A DNA stretch of 64,000 bases from Albula goreensis (Eukaryota; Chordata; Actinopteri; Albuliformes; Albulidae). How positions within the stretch are numbered: position 1 is the stretch's first letter; each line of letters opens with the position of its first letter. Below, in pieces: positions 1-12,590 of the stretch. A program made the position numbers and the translations under genes. Location: positions 7,133,646 through 7,197,645 of the forward strand of contig CM040743.1 in NCBI GenBank assembly GCA_022829145.1, written 5' to 3'. The notes under the pieces are model-generated. The model made no database searches and was not told the DNA's origin. It saw only the letters and a program-made list of their open reading frames with translations.

Positions 1-562
1 GGATTATGGGAATTAAAGACAATGCGCCTGATGGCAGAAGTGCAGCACAAGCACTGGCCTGGGCCTAAGGGTGTTGTCAAAGCTCCGTGTTAAATGCAGA
101 TCGCTCACGTGTGTGGTAACACGGATAGCTTTTACACTCATGATGCGATATGAAGCACATCTTGTGTTCAGGCTGGGAGAGCGAGGTGGAGAGTCCCTGA
201 AGGTGGCTGGGTTACCCACTCTCACAGTCAGCCATCTTTATGTCATCAGCCTGGCCAGGTGTTAGCCTAGTTAGCCTAGTCATCAGGGGTAACATTTGCA
301 AAATGTCTTCCTTAAATTAAGCGCTGTAGAACTGAGCACTTCACTGGAGATGGCTCTAAACTGTGAAATGTTTGAACTTTGAAACTGTCAATCAAAGAGG
401 TTGACGTTCTACCTTAAAATGAAAAGAAGATGCTTGCTATGCTGTTATATAGATTCTATTTTGCATTGCATGTGCCCTAAAAGAAGCTTGTTTGGGGCTC
501 AGCCCGTTTCATTGGTCCTTGTGTGCTGGAGAAAGACAGCAGTACGGACAGTCCAGTTCCAC

Positions 563-590
563 ATGGTGCATGGTGCATGGTGCATGGTGC
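563..590. repeat. 7-bp tandem repeat
   Basis: Four perfect copies of ATGGTGC. Confidence 0.9.
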
Positions 591-798
591 AGTGAAGCCT
601 CACCCCTTGAGAAGGGTGACCTCACACTGGCGGGCAGGCGCATAGTAAAGGGTATTTGGAACAGAGCTGGAGATTGTTGTTTTCTTGCCTCATTGGTATG
701 CACAGTCAGTGGCACGGCTTTGATTTGATTCCATCTCACTGGTAATATACGAAAGCAGTGAAACCGCTAACAAAAAATATTTTAATAAGGCACAACCT

Positions 799-826
799 GG
801 TGTGTGTGTGTGTGGTGTGTGTGTGA
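799..826. repeat. TG microsatellite
   Basis: Short (TG)n interrupted once by GG. Confidence 0.9.
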
Positions 827-1807
827 ATGTTCGATTTTTCTATTTGTTTGTTGCTTTCATTATTCACTTCCAAAAAGTTCACTGTAGGAAAACGTATGAT
901 ATGGCAATGTATGGCAATAATTAATTGCTTGTACTTACCTTTGTCTCACATTTAAGTCAAAAAGTTTTCAATAGTTTGGTGAGTACAGTGAGTCTGTGCT
1001 ATATCATAATGAGGCACAGTGGGAATTATTATTTTTTTTATTGTCTTGTATTCATTGCTTTTTTGAAAGACCGTATCGACTACTTATGACAGAAGGACTG
1101 AACTCAATCAGAGGAAGAATGACAATGACGTACAATATGAATGAATCATGCAAGAAAAACCATTAAAGAATAACAGTCTATAAACTGGTTAGAATTTGAA
1201 CATGAGCTACATTGTATAAATGTCAGTCTAATGGAACCCCTGAACAATGGAAGGAGCTGTTGGAATGGGAAAGCATGAACACAGCCACACATTGTGTTCA
1301 CCATGTGGGAGGATGTTCAGCAGTCACTAGGCCAGAGGATAGACTGGAATAAAAAAACAGATATCCAGCCAACAAAAACTAGTTTGTAATCATCAAAACT
1401 GAACAGGCTCTTAGGATGTAGAAATTAGGTTTCAAAAACAGAAGTACGCCAACACACATATACATGACAGATCTATTGGATAAAACTTGTGTGTTTTCCT
1501 GTTGAGCAGACATCCATTTCCAGAGAGAAAACATTTTATCTTTTTTCCCATTTTTTTCATGGGTTATTTCACCAAACTAGTTCAGACTACATCCTCTTCT
1601 TGATGATAGAACAACAGTGTTCTGATGTGGATTTGAACCGGAAATCTCAAATTTTGAAACCAGCATACTGTAGCAATATTCTGGAGATGATACAATACTG
1701 ACAAAATCAGGGTTAATTTTTGCTCTCATGATAATGAAAGAATGTCTGTTTTCAAAGATAATGACCTTGGAATGAGGGAAAAAATATTTTAAATTACATT
1801 TCATTAC

Positions 1808-1850
1808 AGTCACTTAGCAGATGCTTTTATCCAGAGCAACCTGCCATGTG
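1808..1850 (-). repeat. fish SINE tail (minus strand)
   Basis: Contains CTTAGCAGATGCTTTTATCC followed by AGAGCAAC. This is the reverse complement of the common teleost SINE/LINE 3' tail (CTCTGGATAAAAGCATCTGC). The flank to about 1985 may belong to the same element. Confidence 0.6.
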
Positions 1851-2849
1851 GGAGAACATAAGTGCATTCACCTGCTTAATATGAGAGATAGTGCCAAACC
1901 CTGCTAACAGCATTCCTAGACCAGCCAGTATGAATGCAGCATGACTATCACAAGTGATGCATGTTACCCAGAACTAAAAATATACACACATTAGGACCAT
2001 ATATTCATAATAGATCCTAATATGAAAATCCTAACCGTAAAATATCATAAAATGCCTCAATCTCAACCTCAGATTAGAAGATCAGCATAACTGAGATATA
2101 TATTGGAGATATGTTTTAAAGATCCACAAAACAGAAGACAAGATGATGAGAAAAAAATTTAAATAGCTGTTTGCAATTTCACTTGACCATTGTTTGATTT
2201 CCGATCATTAACAGAGGGGAGGTTACATGTTTTTAAATGCAATAAACTCTGGATTTCTGTTAGCCATGGCTGAATCCCAGAGGCCAGCTGGGCTGTATTC
2301 ACAGGTGTTTATATGGGAGCAGAAAAACCCAGCAGCACCTCCAGGTTATTATCTCCAGCTTTAAGGTGAAGATGTTCCCATACCCAGCCGAGGGACTCTT
2401 GTCCCGTCTCATTTGCAAACTGAACCATTTAACCCTTTTTCTATCGCCTCGGTCACTCAGCTGTAAACCCATTCGAGGTTTCCGGTCAGTCTTGAGAATT
2501 ACCACCGTCAAGTACGTAAATCGCGTGTGGCTGTGGCGCGAAATTGTCATAAACAAACCCGTTGCTCAGGTTAGTGCTTCATAGTGGGGGGTGGGGGGCG
2601 GGTGGAGAGCTCTGAGTCCATGGTAACCGTGCCATTTGTCAGTGGTGTACAGTGTGACAATCGTAGTTTTTAAAGTAAGATTATTACTGTAACTAGGTAA
2701 AGTAAGGAGGGATAATAACGGAAGGACAATATAAGTGCGGTGCACACTTGCTGTTTTGTTCACTTGTTCGACGTACTGATTCACTTTTGCAGAAATATGG
2801 TACAAAAACATGAAAAGGAGAGGAGAGCAAGCACACCACCATCACGTAG

Positions 2850-3250
2850 GGTGACGTCAGTAGCTCTGCCCTCTACCATAGAGTCCAAATAAAAGAAAGC
2901 CAATCGTTACAACAGGGCCACTAACCAAACAACACATCCGTGACATAAACCGCAAGCGCGACCGGCCCATTGGCCGTCTTCTGTTTTCCATATTCCAGCT
3001 TCAGAAACGAGACATTAGATACCTGCCTGCCCCTGCAAACGGTTTCATCTTTGAGCAAGTGTGTGGAGACCGGCCCAGCCCGTGCTAATGACCGGCTGTG
3101 AAACAGGGAGCTTTAATATGGGACCGATTGCCTGTGGATAGCAAGCCGCGAACGCGTCTTCCTTATAAAATAAATGCGTTCGTGTTGTTTGTGTAGAGGC
3201 CAAACTGATGCAGTAGAGCAGGTGACCCGCACGACTGGCCGGGATGCATT
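2850..3250 (+). promoter_or_regulatory. promoter-like cluster: CRE, inverted CCAAT, TATA
   Basis: A perfect CRE palindrome TGACGTCA at 2852-2859, an inverted CCAAT (CCATTGGCC) at 2967-2975, and TATAAAA at 3164-3170 within CpG-enriched sequence (AAGCCGCGAACGCGTCTTCC just upstream of the TATA). An ATG at 3244 opens 96 codons with no recognisable similarity. The arrangement resembles a TATA promoter on the plus strand inside an intron, but it may be chance or a conserved enhancer. Confidence 0.3.
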
Positions 3251-3774
3251 CAGCAGTATTAAGAGATCGTGCAGAGGATTCAGAAAAATCATCTCAATCG
3301 GCGCAAAATCCATTTCGAAGATGTAATGATGCTGTTGAGTGGCTGGCTGCCTTCACGGCTCTGTGCGAGGCAATAAAATTAACATTCTTCGGGGTTAAGT
3401 CAGCCAGGTGTGATTTTTTTTTTTATTTTCTTGGAATGAAAGCCCAATGCATTTTTTTCCCTCTCAGTGCTCTGAAATGTAAAGTCGATACCAGATTCGA
3501 GGAACAATATCGGATTAATTGCCTTCACATCTGAAATGGCGGAAAGTTGGGTTTTAAGCAGCACTGGCGACTTAATTGGAATCCATTCTTCACGACCATG
3601 CGCGCTTACACCGGTCACCCTTATATTGATGAAATAGATCAAAGGGAATGAGCTGTGGGTCAGCCGGCGCATCTTATTCACGGCGAGCACAAGTAAGCCA
3701 GCCTTTCACAGCTACAGGGTCCCTCTCACCACTGTTAATAGCAGAGAGTAGAGAATACAGTACGTTCCATTGTG

Positions 3775-3835
3775 TGACATTGTAGTCATTTAGCAGACTC
3801 TCTTATCCCGTTTGACTCATAAATAAGTGTGAGTC
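3775..3835 (-). repeat. fish SINE tail fragment (minus strand)
   Basis: CATTTAGCAGACTCTCTTAT followed by AAATAAGTGTGAG: a diverged, truncated copy of the same tail as at 1808. Confidence 0.5.
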
Positions 3836-5351
3836 CATCAGCCACAGTGTATCCTTCCTGTGTTTTGTACGTGTAAAAGGTGAAACAAGTGAAAGACTTT
3901 TGATGAACAATGACGCTAGTCACCTCAGGATGAAGGTGCTGAAATTGTTACTGAAAATCTAATTTTTTGGAACTGGAACAGAAAATAATCCGCATTTTGT
4001 CTTCCAGACCCTGGGTTGTTTAGTTGATTGTTTTTGAAGGACTTGGATACACAGGCACCTTAGTAGATCGCTTGAATGTTGAATGTTCCCTCAGACAGTT
4101 TTACAGTTGGAAACCTGTTTTGAATACACTGCACAGATTTGATACCTCCTGCTGTGATTCTGTAACTTTTGCATTGCTGTTCATTGTTAATAGTCCACAC
4201 TACCAAACTGCTTGCAGAACACACAGTACTCTGCCAGTGTCTTGAGTGTGAGATAAAGTGCTGAACGTTGCCTACTTAGATTTTTGCTGTATTATATGGG
4301 CGGTGTAATTTCCCGGGCATGCTCTCATTAGATCTAAAACAATGCTGTGTAATGGAAAAATGTGTGAAGAAGGTCTCCGTTTGCCATTATTATGTTGACA
4401 AAATATGATGGAGTGTTTTTTCCTGTCTCACAGCAGAGAGGTAATAGGTCTGAGCTCTAGGGATCCTCGGATGCCTTCCGCCCCCTGCTTTTAATTGTGT
4501 TAGATATTGTCTTTGTGAGGCTCCGAGTCTGATATTGCTCATGCTTCTTATTGCAGTTTAAATTACTGGAGGCAATAAGGCAGTTTGAAAAAAAAAAATC
4601 ATTTGAACAGATTGAATGCTGAAATGTTGGTATCAGAAATTAAATTAATGCAAGTGAGACTAAAACAATATCTAATTAAAACCACTTGAAAAATGACTCG
4701 AAAATTGGTTTTGACACCAGCGTTTTACTGGCTGTCATAAATATTACTGGATGTGGAGATGTTTTTAACACGCAGATGCACACAAAAAAAGGACAGGGAC
4801 AGGAAAATGGATAAGGTCCTCCTCATCTGCTTCGAAGTCGGGAATTTGTTTTTTTTTTACCTCTTCTCATCCACAATCCATTTTGATTATAAGAAAGTGT
4901 TATTGTTGGGTGTTTTTTTGTTTTATTTTGTTTCGGATTTCCAAAAACAAAAGCTTGTTGTGATATATTTTAATTTGCTTCATGACTGTTATAATTTGAT
5001 CAAGTAATCTGATTTATATCAGTCTGCATTGTCCTGAGAAAATGGGGAGCGTTGTGAGTGTTTGAAGGATTGTGGGTATTTTCTTTTCATTACTGGTCTG
5101 AAATGCATGCAGGAAATGACACTTGCGTGGAAGGCATTCATTTTGTGCTTTGTATTTGTACACTCAGCCTGCTGCCTTGTCAGTGTTGAAAAATGATCCA
5201 TTTTGAAACATGGCTATTTTGTTTTCCTTCTGGGCCTCTATTAAATTGAGTTAACATAAAGCAAACATTAGGGAATGTAAGGTTTTGTGACAAATGGTAC
5301 TCTCATTTCTTGAATGAGAAAAGTAGTCACCGGTGTGGGTTATGTTTTTAT

Positions 5352-5353
<2 letters not shown>

Positions 5354-5435
<82 letters not shown>
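5354..5435. repeat. TG microsatellite
   Basis: About 41 uninterrupted GT units. Confidence 0.97.
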
Positions 5436-5437
<2 letters not shown>

Positions 5438-5692
5438 GTGTGTGCCTTTTGTAAATGGTTGCTGTCTGTTTTGCACAGACCATGGCAAATGATCATTATT
5501 GCTTGTTAGACATTTCTACTCCGCATCATTAAAAATAAACACAAGCAAAATCACAATCCAACCGTTTGGACTATTTTAGTCAACAAAATTAAAGACACTG
5601 TGTATTTACTTTTGCTGTATTTCTGGGACTGTGTCCTAGATTTAATGAAAAATCATCAAGTCAGTTTGAGGGAAGGTAATATAAAAAAAAAT

Positions 5693-5753
5693 CCACACAC
5701 ACTCTCACACACGCGTACGCACACACACACTCACACACTCACACACGCACACA
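5693..5753. repeat. imperfect CA microsatellite
   Basis: CA-rich array interrupted by TC and GC steps. Confidence 0.85.
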
Positions 5754-6589
5754 CCCAGAACTTATCTGGCACTATGTAACTGTTGGACTTCATTCAAAGT
5801 CAAAAATTAATTCAGCCATCTACGGGAAAATACTTTTTTAAATACAGCTCTCGATTAATCCTGGAAGTTTTTTTTCCCTGCCTGTGATTGAATAGCACTT
5901 TTCCTTAAGATGAGTTGGCAGTTTTTGATTGAATTCAAGGGGCCAACTTTTTTGGCGAAGAAATTAGACTCGTAACTGCAGCAAGAGCAAGACATACTGA
6001 ACTAAACCAATTTGGGTAGAAGAGTTTATAACTCAAATCTGTCCTTGAATGAATCCAGATCCCATAATTAGTAAGTCAGTAGAGAGCCGTGGCTGGGTCG
6101 TACAGCATTACCGTTTTGGCTCGCTCTGCACATTTAAACTGGCACCGGTGCTGCAGAGGGTTTGAGTATGCTGATGTAGCCCCTCAGCCTGATACCACAC
6201 CCTGACTGTGCCAGCCTGCCCTGCAGGGTGGAACTCAATTACCCATAACCCCTCACACAGTATGCGAGAGAGGAGGCGGAGGATTCTTTTCAGAAGAAAC
6301 ATTTGTATTTCCGTGTGATCATGCTTTACTTTCAATAGTGACACATCCCATGGATTTAGGCAGTTTTTATGTGGAAAATTCAACTATGAAAACAATAGGT
6401 GATGTATCCAATATTCCTAGAAATACTGAACATTTCTGAATCAGCAAGGCTAGTAAGTGGAGATGGGATGAGAGTGAAAATGAAGGGTGGCACACAGTGC
6501 TAAAGCCTGAATCCAGAGCTGCATTTCAGTGCATTTTCTGTGTAAGTCTCTCACTCTGGTAATGATGAGTATGGAAAATGTGGAAAAAC

Positions 6590-6765
6590 GCACCTAAACG
6601 CAGGTCTGAATCTGGCCCTTAGTCTGTACGAGGGCACGTGCAACTCATTCAAACCAGACTGGACAGCACAAGTTTCCTCTAGTATCTTCTGTTTCACTGT
6701 ACACAACCAAAATGTCCTCTGGACATGTCCTTTCTGTTCTAAAATAGAATAATGTATGCATTTAT
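6590..6765 (-). repeat. dispersed repeat family, copy 1 (minus)
   Basis: The reverse complement contains TATTCTATTTTAGAACAGAA followed by AGGACATG, matching the plus-strand copies at 35.5, 43.6, 49.3, 53.3 and 61.6 kb. The most diverged copy. Confidence 0.4.
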
Positions 6766-8789
6766 AGAGACTGACCTCCATTTCGACTGAACTGCTGATG
6801 CCCTCACAGGAACTGAGTGTATTTGATTGGGTCCACAGTCAGATGAGCTGGTTCTTTAGTTTGTGTCAGAAGCATATGATTCTTCTGTCCTGTCCACCGT
6901 GGGTAGTATGTTCTGCCACCGCAGGGGTCAGTGGAGGCAGACACCCTTTCTCTAATTTAACAGGGGCTTAATTACAAACATTCATCAATTCAGGCATGAA
7001 GGAATGGTTTTTCATCTCTGATGGAAATCAAATTTCTTGAATAAGAATAAAATATGCCAAGGGCGAGCTGGGGAGCTGCAGCCGCCATAGCTCAGCTGAC
7101 CATAAATTCAGCTCCTTTCTGCTCAACACCAGTATTTCAGCAGCAGAGTTACACATCATTATATCATCAGAAGACTTTGGTTTATGCCTAAAAATGATAG
7201 AAATCTTTCTGAAAGATTTTTTGTTTCATATTTCCCTTATCCATCCAGAAATTGGCAGTTTGTTATTGATGTGGCCACACTGTCTGTACTGGACCATGGG
7301 GGCCATTTCTGTCCCCTGAAAAATATTGTATCATTAAAGGGATATATCAGTATTAAGGCCTTTTTTGTACTTACAAAGTGTAGAGTGACCCTCTGGCACC
7401 AGTTCCAGTCAAAAGTAAAGAAATGCCATCTGACAATCGGTCTTGCAGAAAGACACTTGTATGAGTAAAACTCTTCTTGCTAGCTGTGCTGTCAGATGGT
7501 ACATGCAGCTAATAACTCATAAATGAATGGGACTCATTGTTCATTGGAAATATCTCTAAAATAACTGGGTCTAAAACAACAAACGCAATTGACCACAACT
7601 TCCTGATACTCATCATGTGGCCCAGCTTGCAATCGCGATTAGTGCAACATATGAGGTACCGAATAAATATAAATAAATGAAGAAGAGGTGCTGGAAGGAA
7701 CACTGTGCTTTGTGTTTACGCATAACCCAAAATAATCCATCTGTGGGAGTGATTTAAATGTGGCCTCCGTGGCATGCTTCCCCCGTGAGTACATTATCAA
7801 CATGGTGATGTTTCTGTATCAATCATTTCTTAGTCGTGGATTCAAATTGGTGATTAAAATCTCCCCTGTTGTGCTTGCAGAAGGGAACAAATCATTCTAA
7901 TTCTTTTTTTTTTTTTTTTTTTTGGGAAGGGGGGTATAATTAATCTCCTCTTGTCTGATATTTCCAGTGCCATTGTTGTGCAGGTACAGTACGTTCTCCA
8001 CATCTGTGGTGACCTTAACTCCCAAAAAACGCATATATATTTTGCGAGACTCTACATGTACTTGTACTTGTTTTTAAAGACACATTACATTGTCTTGCTA
8101 TTGTTCATGCACATATATATAAAACACATACATAGTGTTTTTTCCCAGATTTTGAATCAATTACATAAACAGTATGTTCCTATTTAATGTGTGAAATTCA
8201 AACAGATTAATGTTTTTGAATCCCAGTGTAATTGAATGACGGGTGTGGTTTTTAGAAAATTGTGGTTTTACATGGCATAACTCTTCAAACTAACAAAAAA
8301 ATAAATAAATTAAAGTTAAAATAAGATACGTCTCATACATTTTAATGCCATGGAGACAATATTATAACAATACAGTAATATGAGGTCCTTCAGTTTGGCT
8401 TCCTGATTATTCCCATTTGCGTTTCCTCTCTGCTGTCTCAACCAAACTTCCCATTTTCAAATGTATATAAACCAAAAACCCAATACAGTCCTCCAAAAAC
8501 CAACGCTGTCCAAATGTACACTTACCTACACTAAAGACCTGAATAAATGTGACAGATGCCCACTGGAAAAAAAAATGTATCTACCTTCAAAAACATGATC
8601 TAAAAATATTTCTTGGTTTTGATATTTCTGTTTTGTGAATGTTTTAGAAGGTATCTGGAGTGTACATGTTCTAAACATGCCATTAATTTCATATGTGAGG
8701 TGTCTGAAATGGGTGGGTTTCTCCATGAATCAAACGTAGCCTCCAAAAACGAATGTGTCAGTTTGTGTTGCGGACACTTATGGACAGAA

Positions 8790-8988
8790 ATGTGGTTTAG
8801 TGGTTGAGGAGGTGCGCTCCGGCCTCAGAGGTTTCACATTCATTCCCCCTGTATGGCGTGGCCGCTGTGCCCTTGAGCAAGGTGCTTCAGTAAATGTCCA
8901 TCTGTAGTGTGTACAAACATAGAGTGTGCTAATGCACACCACTCTGGACAAGAGTATCTGCTAAACACCCAAATTTAATGCAATGTAT
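8790..8988 (+). repeat. tRNA-derived SINE
   Basis: Begins with a box-A-like TGGTTTAGTGG and continues with the SINE body CCCTTGAGCAAGGTGCTTCA. It ends with the tail CTCTGGACAAGAGTATCTGC, TAAACAC and an AATGCAATGTA terminus. This architecture is typical of teleost tRNA-SINEs. Confidence 0.75.
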
Positions 8989-9219
8989 GTAGAAAGTGGC
9001 CATTTTGATGGTATGCAGAGATAGCGTGCCTCAGTGCTGACCCAGATTTAATATTTGCCACATTATGGTGTGTATTGTCAAAAGTACAGATATGCCCCAG
9101 GAATTCTGAAATTTTCTAGGATTCAAAACTCAGGTCAAGATGATGGAGCTTCAGGACATGGATAATTTTAAACCAAGTGCCCGATATTTAAACATGACAG
9201 AGAGGAGTCGCCCTGTGCC

Positions 9220-9490
9220 CGCACATTGTGGTCTCCCAGATAAATGTGGACCGGGCCAGGCCCGGCTGGAGTTGGCTGCGGCGATTGGCTCGTCGAACGC
9301 CAGCCAGCCAGCCGCGACGGGCGAGACAGGTTCTGACAGAGCCATTAAGACGTCCCCATTGTTATTGTGATCACAGAAAAGACAGCTGTGGATCCGTTTC
9401 CCAGGCAGAATGAAACCACTGAGCAGAGCTTCAATCAAATTACCCCTCTCTGAAGCCGCGCGCGTAATTATACCGAATGGCGCATAAATT
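9220..9490. other. CpG-enriched conserved-element-like stretch
   Basis: GC-rich island in AT-rich intron (CCGGGCCAGGCCCGGCTGG, TTGGCTGCGGCGATTGGCTC, then GCCGCGCGCGTAATTA). Open frames exist on both strands but match nothing known and have no splice context. Possibly a regulatory element; function unknown. Confidence 0.25.
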
Positions 9491-10584
9491 GTCAAGTGCA
9501 AAAGAATTATTCTGATAGATTAAAATACTAATTAGATAGGCTATTGCAGAATTTCAAGAACGTTATAGCGTTCGGCTCTTTAGGGCCATTTGCATATCCT
9601 TTATCCGATGAACATGTCAACAAAGGGCTTATTTTTTTCCACTCTCTTTCATGCATTCACATGCAAACAAATAAGAATTATTCATATTTTTCATACAATT
9701 TTCCTTTTTTATCATGCACTTGCTTACATAAGTGATGAGGGCTACCATGATCTTTTTTGTCACAATACATGATTCCATTCACATAGTAATTAAGATGTAT
9801 TATTAGATGTTATCTATTGCCTCCTCCTCCATAAACAAAATAAATAAATAAATAACTGAAATGAAAGTAAGATTGAAAAAGGTGGATTTTTGGGAGAAGT
9901 GACTGGGAGGTTTCACTCTTTCCCTTCATCCATGCTGTCACGTATTTCTGGCATACATTACTTATATAACTGAAGGAAATATGTTCTCATCAGACAGAAA
10001 ATGCAAAATAACTTACTCGCTTGGAAAATAATGTCTATATAACAAAGTAAAAGATGAATAGTCATTAAGAATATGAAATAACAAATATGACGAAAATGAA
10101 AGAATAAGCCATATGCAGTAGTCTATATACCTGCAGAGGTTTAGTGGCATTATTCTGTAGTATCACTATTAAACAATGCTGCTAGCAATTTTGAGTAGAA
10201 TAAAAATAATTTCTCATAACTGCATTGTTTTGTATTATTTTGTGTTTGTATGATTTAATTACAGCAGGATTTATGCCTGTATTGAAAGAATATCTATCCT
10301 TAATCTTCATAAATAAATGTGAAAATTTTGTTTGAGTTTTTGAGAAGACATTTTGGATTATTTCTGAACTTTTAAATTTTATGAAGGAAAAAAAAACCTT
10401 TCACAGTTGAATGCAGTGTTGTTTGAATCCAGGCCAAAGTTAAGGACATACTGATTGAATGTACGCCAAAGTTAAGGACTTCTAGGACTTAATCTGTACC
10501 AGAACTCCAGCCATCACCCTGGCTAATTTGTGATAGATGATAACCTTGTATAGTTCTCAAACCTGTGTTATTTTACTTCCACAG

Positions 10585-10649
10585 CTAAGCAGAAGGACAA
10601 GCTGGAGAAGGAAACAGGGGTGAAGATTCTGGAGACAGGAGTCACAGAT
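10585..10649 (+). CDS. ptprn2: ptprn2 exon, membrane-proximal lumenal segment
   Basis: Internal exon of phogrin. It follows the acceptor TTTTACTTCCACAG. The first two bases complete a split codon, and the frame then reads KQKDKLEKETGVKILETGVTD. This matches the end of the membrane-proximal lumenal domain of the IA-2/phogrin family, where a LEKETG-KIL-TGV motif comes just before the transmembrane exon (family knowledge, recalled). The phase at the 3' end (0) fits the next exon at 39286, which begins K-S-K-L. The donor is poor: GAT|GTTCCT, far from GTRAGT. A second phase-0 GT at 10620 (GGG|GTGAAG) would give an exon 30 bp shorter, losing VKILETGVTD. I chose the longer form because it keeps the conserved KILETGV. 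The exon identity is secure; its 3' boundary is less so. Confidence 0.78.
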
Positions 10650-10798
10650 GTTCCTTTTCTATATCTGTTCAGACTTAGGTCTGCTCCTTCCTGTTTATTG
10701 TGTCATGCACTCATTGATAACCTGTTTCATTTAATAACTGGATTTGTTTATGTAGCTGAATGAGAATTCATGGGTTATGAATTGCAGTTCCATCAGAA

Positions 10799-10900
10799 AT
10801 TACATTACGGACATGTTGCAGACACCCTTATCCAGAGCAACTTTCAAAGTGAGAATAAGTGCAAACCGAGACTGCTGGTACCCTATCACTAACGTGCTGA
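10799..10900 (-). repeat. fish SINE/LINE tail fragment (minus strand)
   Basis: GCAGACACCCTTATCCAGAG followed by CAACTTTCAAAGTGAGAATA is the reverse complement of the teleost SINE tail. It starts 150 bp after the 10585 exon. Confidence 0.5.
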
Positions 10901-11457
10901 TACTTCTCCAGATATTCTGAAAATGCATGCTTTCCTTTTTATAACAGTATGGCATTCTCAATGATATTTTTATTATAAAAACCTTAGAAGGATTGGTACA
11001 GGTTCTATGCCTGAAGCCTGAAGTTTTGATAAAGAGAAGTTATAAAGTGAAAGACTTTACAAAGTAAAAGTCTTATTGTTTATTTGAGAACACTCAGCTG
11101 CTGGAGAATACAGGTCTATAAATATATTAGACTTATCATGTTCTTTTGTGATTATGAATGTGAAACATTGTGCAAATACTGTGAATGGTGGGCGAAATCG
11201 TGAAATGTCAGAAGTTGACTATTGCATAAGCTTCTGTGCACATGGAAACATTTTGAATGGACATGTGAAAATGGCCAAAATGAAATAGATTCAAGGCCCT
11301 GATCCAATCTCCAATTGTCCTCAACTTGTGTGAAGTTAAAAATGATTGTTAGTTTTCTCTTCAGTCACATTTTGAATTAAACTTCATGATTTAGAAATAT
11401 GGTTGAGTTTTTAAAACTGTAGTTATTTGTAAGTCAATTCAAATGGAACATTTTCAC

Positions 11458-11560
11458 ATCAATCAAATTTTATTCGTATAACACTTTTTTTGGAAGTTGT
11501 CAAAGTGCCCAACAGAAGTATTGATAAAATATTTATAACACAATAATAAATAGTAATAAC
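11458..11560 (+). repeat. fish interspersed repeat fragment
   Basis: ATCAATCAAATTTTATTCGT then ATAACACTTTTTTT...CAAAGTGC resembles the widespread teleost 'AATCAAATTTTATTTGTATAG' repeat end. Diverged. Confidence 0.45.
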
Positions 11561-11689
11561 ACATGAACAATGAAAGTACAACTAATTGCTTTGGATTCAT
11601 CTGAAGCCTCCACCTTATTTGTATCAGGTCATTTTTTGGTGTTGATGTACTACATTTAAATGCACACGTGTGTTATGTAGAGTCAGGGA

Positions 11690-12250
11690 GAAGCACGGCT
11701 GAGCTGCTGTGGCTCACAGACACATGTTGCGGGGTGTCTAAGGGGGAGACAAAGTATTGCGGTAATTAGATCGTGTTTGTCCTGGAGTGCCATCCCTCTC
11801 CGGTGCATTCTTTGTTCTGGTCGAAAATTAAAATGCTTTGAATTTGCCTGGAAAATTCTATTTCGGATAGTGTGGGGAGGAATTAATTGAGGAGAGAGAA
11901 AAGGAAAATGCAATTAGATGGCTTTCAGTGAGCCGTTCTGAGTGATTGTGCTTCAGCCGAGGTCCTGCCTACAGACAGTTTTGTCCAAAAGATCAAAGTT
12001 GTCTCTAATTGCCTCCCCTCTTCGTTAGGTATCTGCCTTTGAGAATGCAAATCAGTACCTTTGCAGTGCAACTGATTATTATGGGTTTTAATGTTTTATT
12101 ATGTAGCGGGCATTGATTGCTGTTGAAATGAATGGGGAAATGAATTTGTGCTAGCGGTGGTACTTCTAAACATACATAATTGAGCCTTTGATTGACTGTT
12201 AATGAGTTATGGAGACAATTTATAAAGGGAGGGGGGAAAACAACGGTATT
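11690..12250. other. candidate conserved noncoding element
   Basis: A dense stretch of intact-looking non-repetitive sequence with homeodomain-type AATTA/TAATT cores (GAATTAATTGAGG, CTCTAATTGCC, ACATAATTGAGCC), a POU-like ATGCAAAT (about 12044) and polypurine blocks. Typical of developmental enhancers. No coding frame. Based on composition only. Confidence 0.3.
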
Positions 12251-12590
12251 TAAACCCTCTCAAAAAAAAAAAGGACAAAGAGTGTTTCTGTATGGATGGG
12301 GTAATCAAATGGTTATCTGTCTATAGTCAAACATTCTGCTTCCTTACATATTCATTATGGAAAAAAGCAGTAAGGAGGATCAGAGGGACAAGCTACCAAA
12401 TCTACATTTGCAGCGATAAATATTCAGATTGCCTACTCTGAGGTGAAAATAGAATTGGGGGGTTTGGAAGACCGGAGGATGCTACTGATGTGCTGACATA
12501 CTTTGTAAACCAAAGCTGCTTCACCTCAAATGGGTTTGTTATGGTGAGAGTGCTAACAGATTTTTTTTTTTTTACTCATTTTTGTTTTGT

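Larger units (their letters stand above)
1..10584 (+). other. ptprn2: 3' part of upstream ptprn2 intron
   Basis: No coding exon recognised. The stretch ends at the acceptor of the 10585 exon. It contains microsatellites (799-826, 5354-5435, 5693-5753), a 7-bp tandem repeat (563-590), SINE-related pieces (1808-1850, 3775-3835, 8790-8988), a dispersed-repeat copy (6590-6765), a promoter-like cluster (2850-3250) and a CpG-rich stretch at 9220-9490. The rest is AT-rich sequence in which I see nothing definable. Confidence 0.75.

Noticed and set aside
3244..3534. 96-codon frame downstream of the TATA at 3164
   Set aside because: No similarity recognised and weak start context; kept only as part of the promoter-like finding.
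10650..10660. U12-type intron at the weak donor (GTTCCTTTTC resembles GTATCCTTT)
   Set aside because: No TCCTTAAC branch-point motif before the acceptor at 39285; a weak U2 site is the simpler reading.
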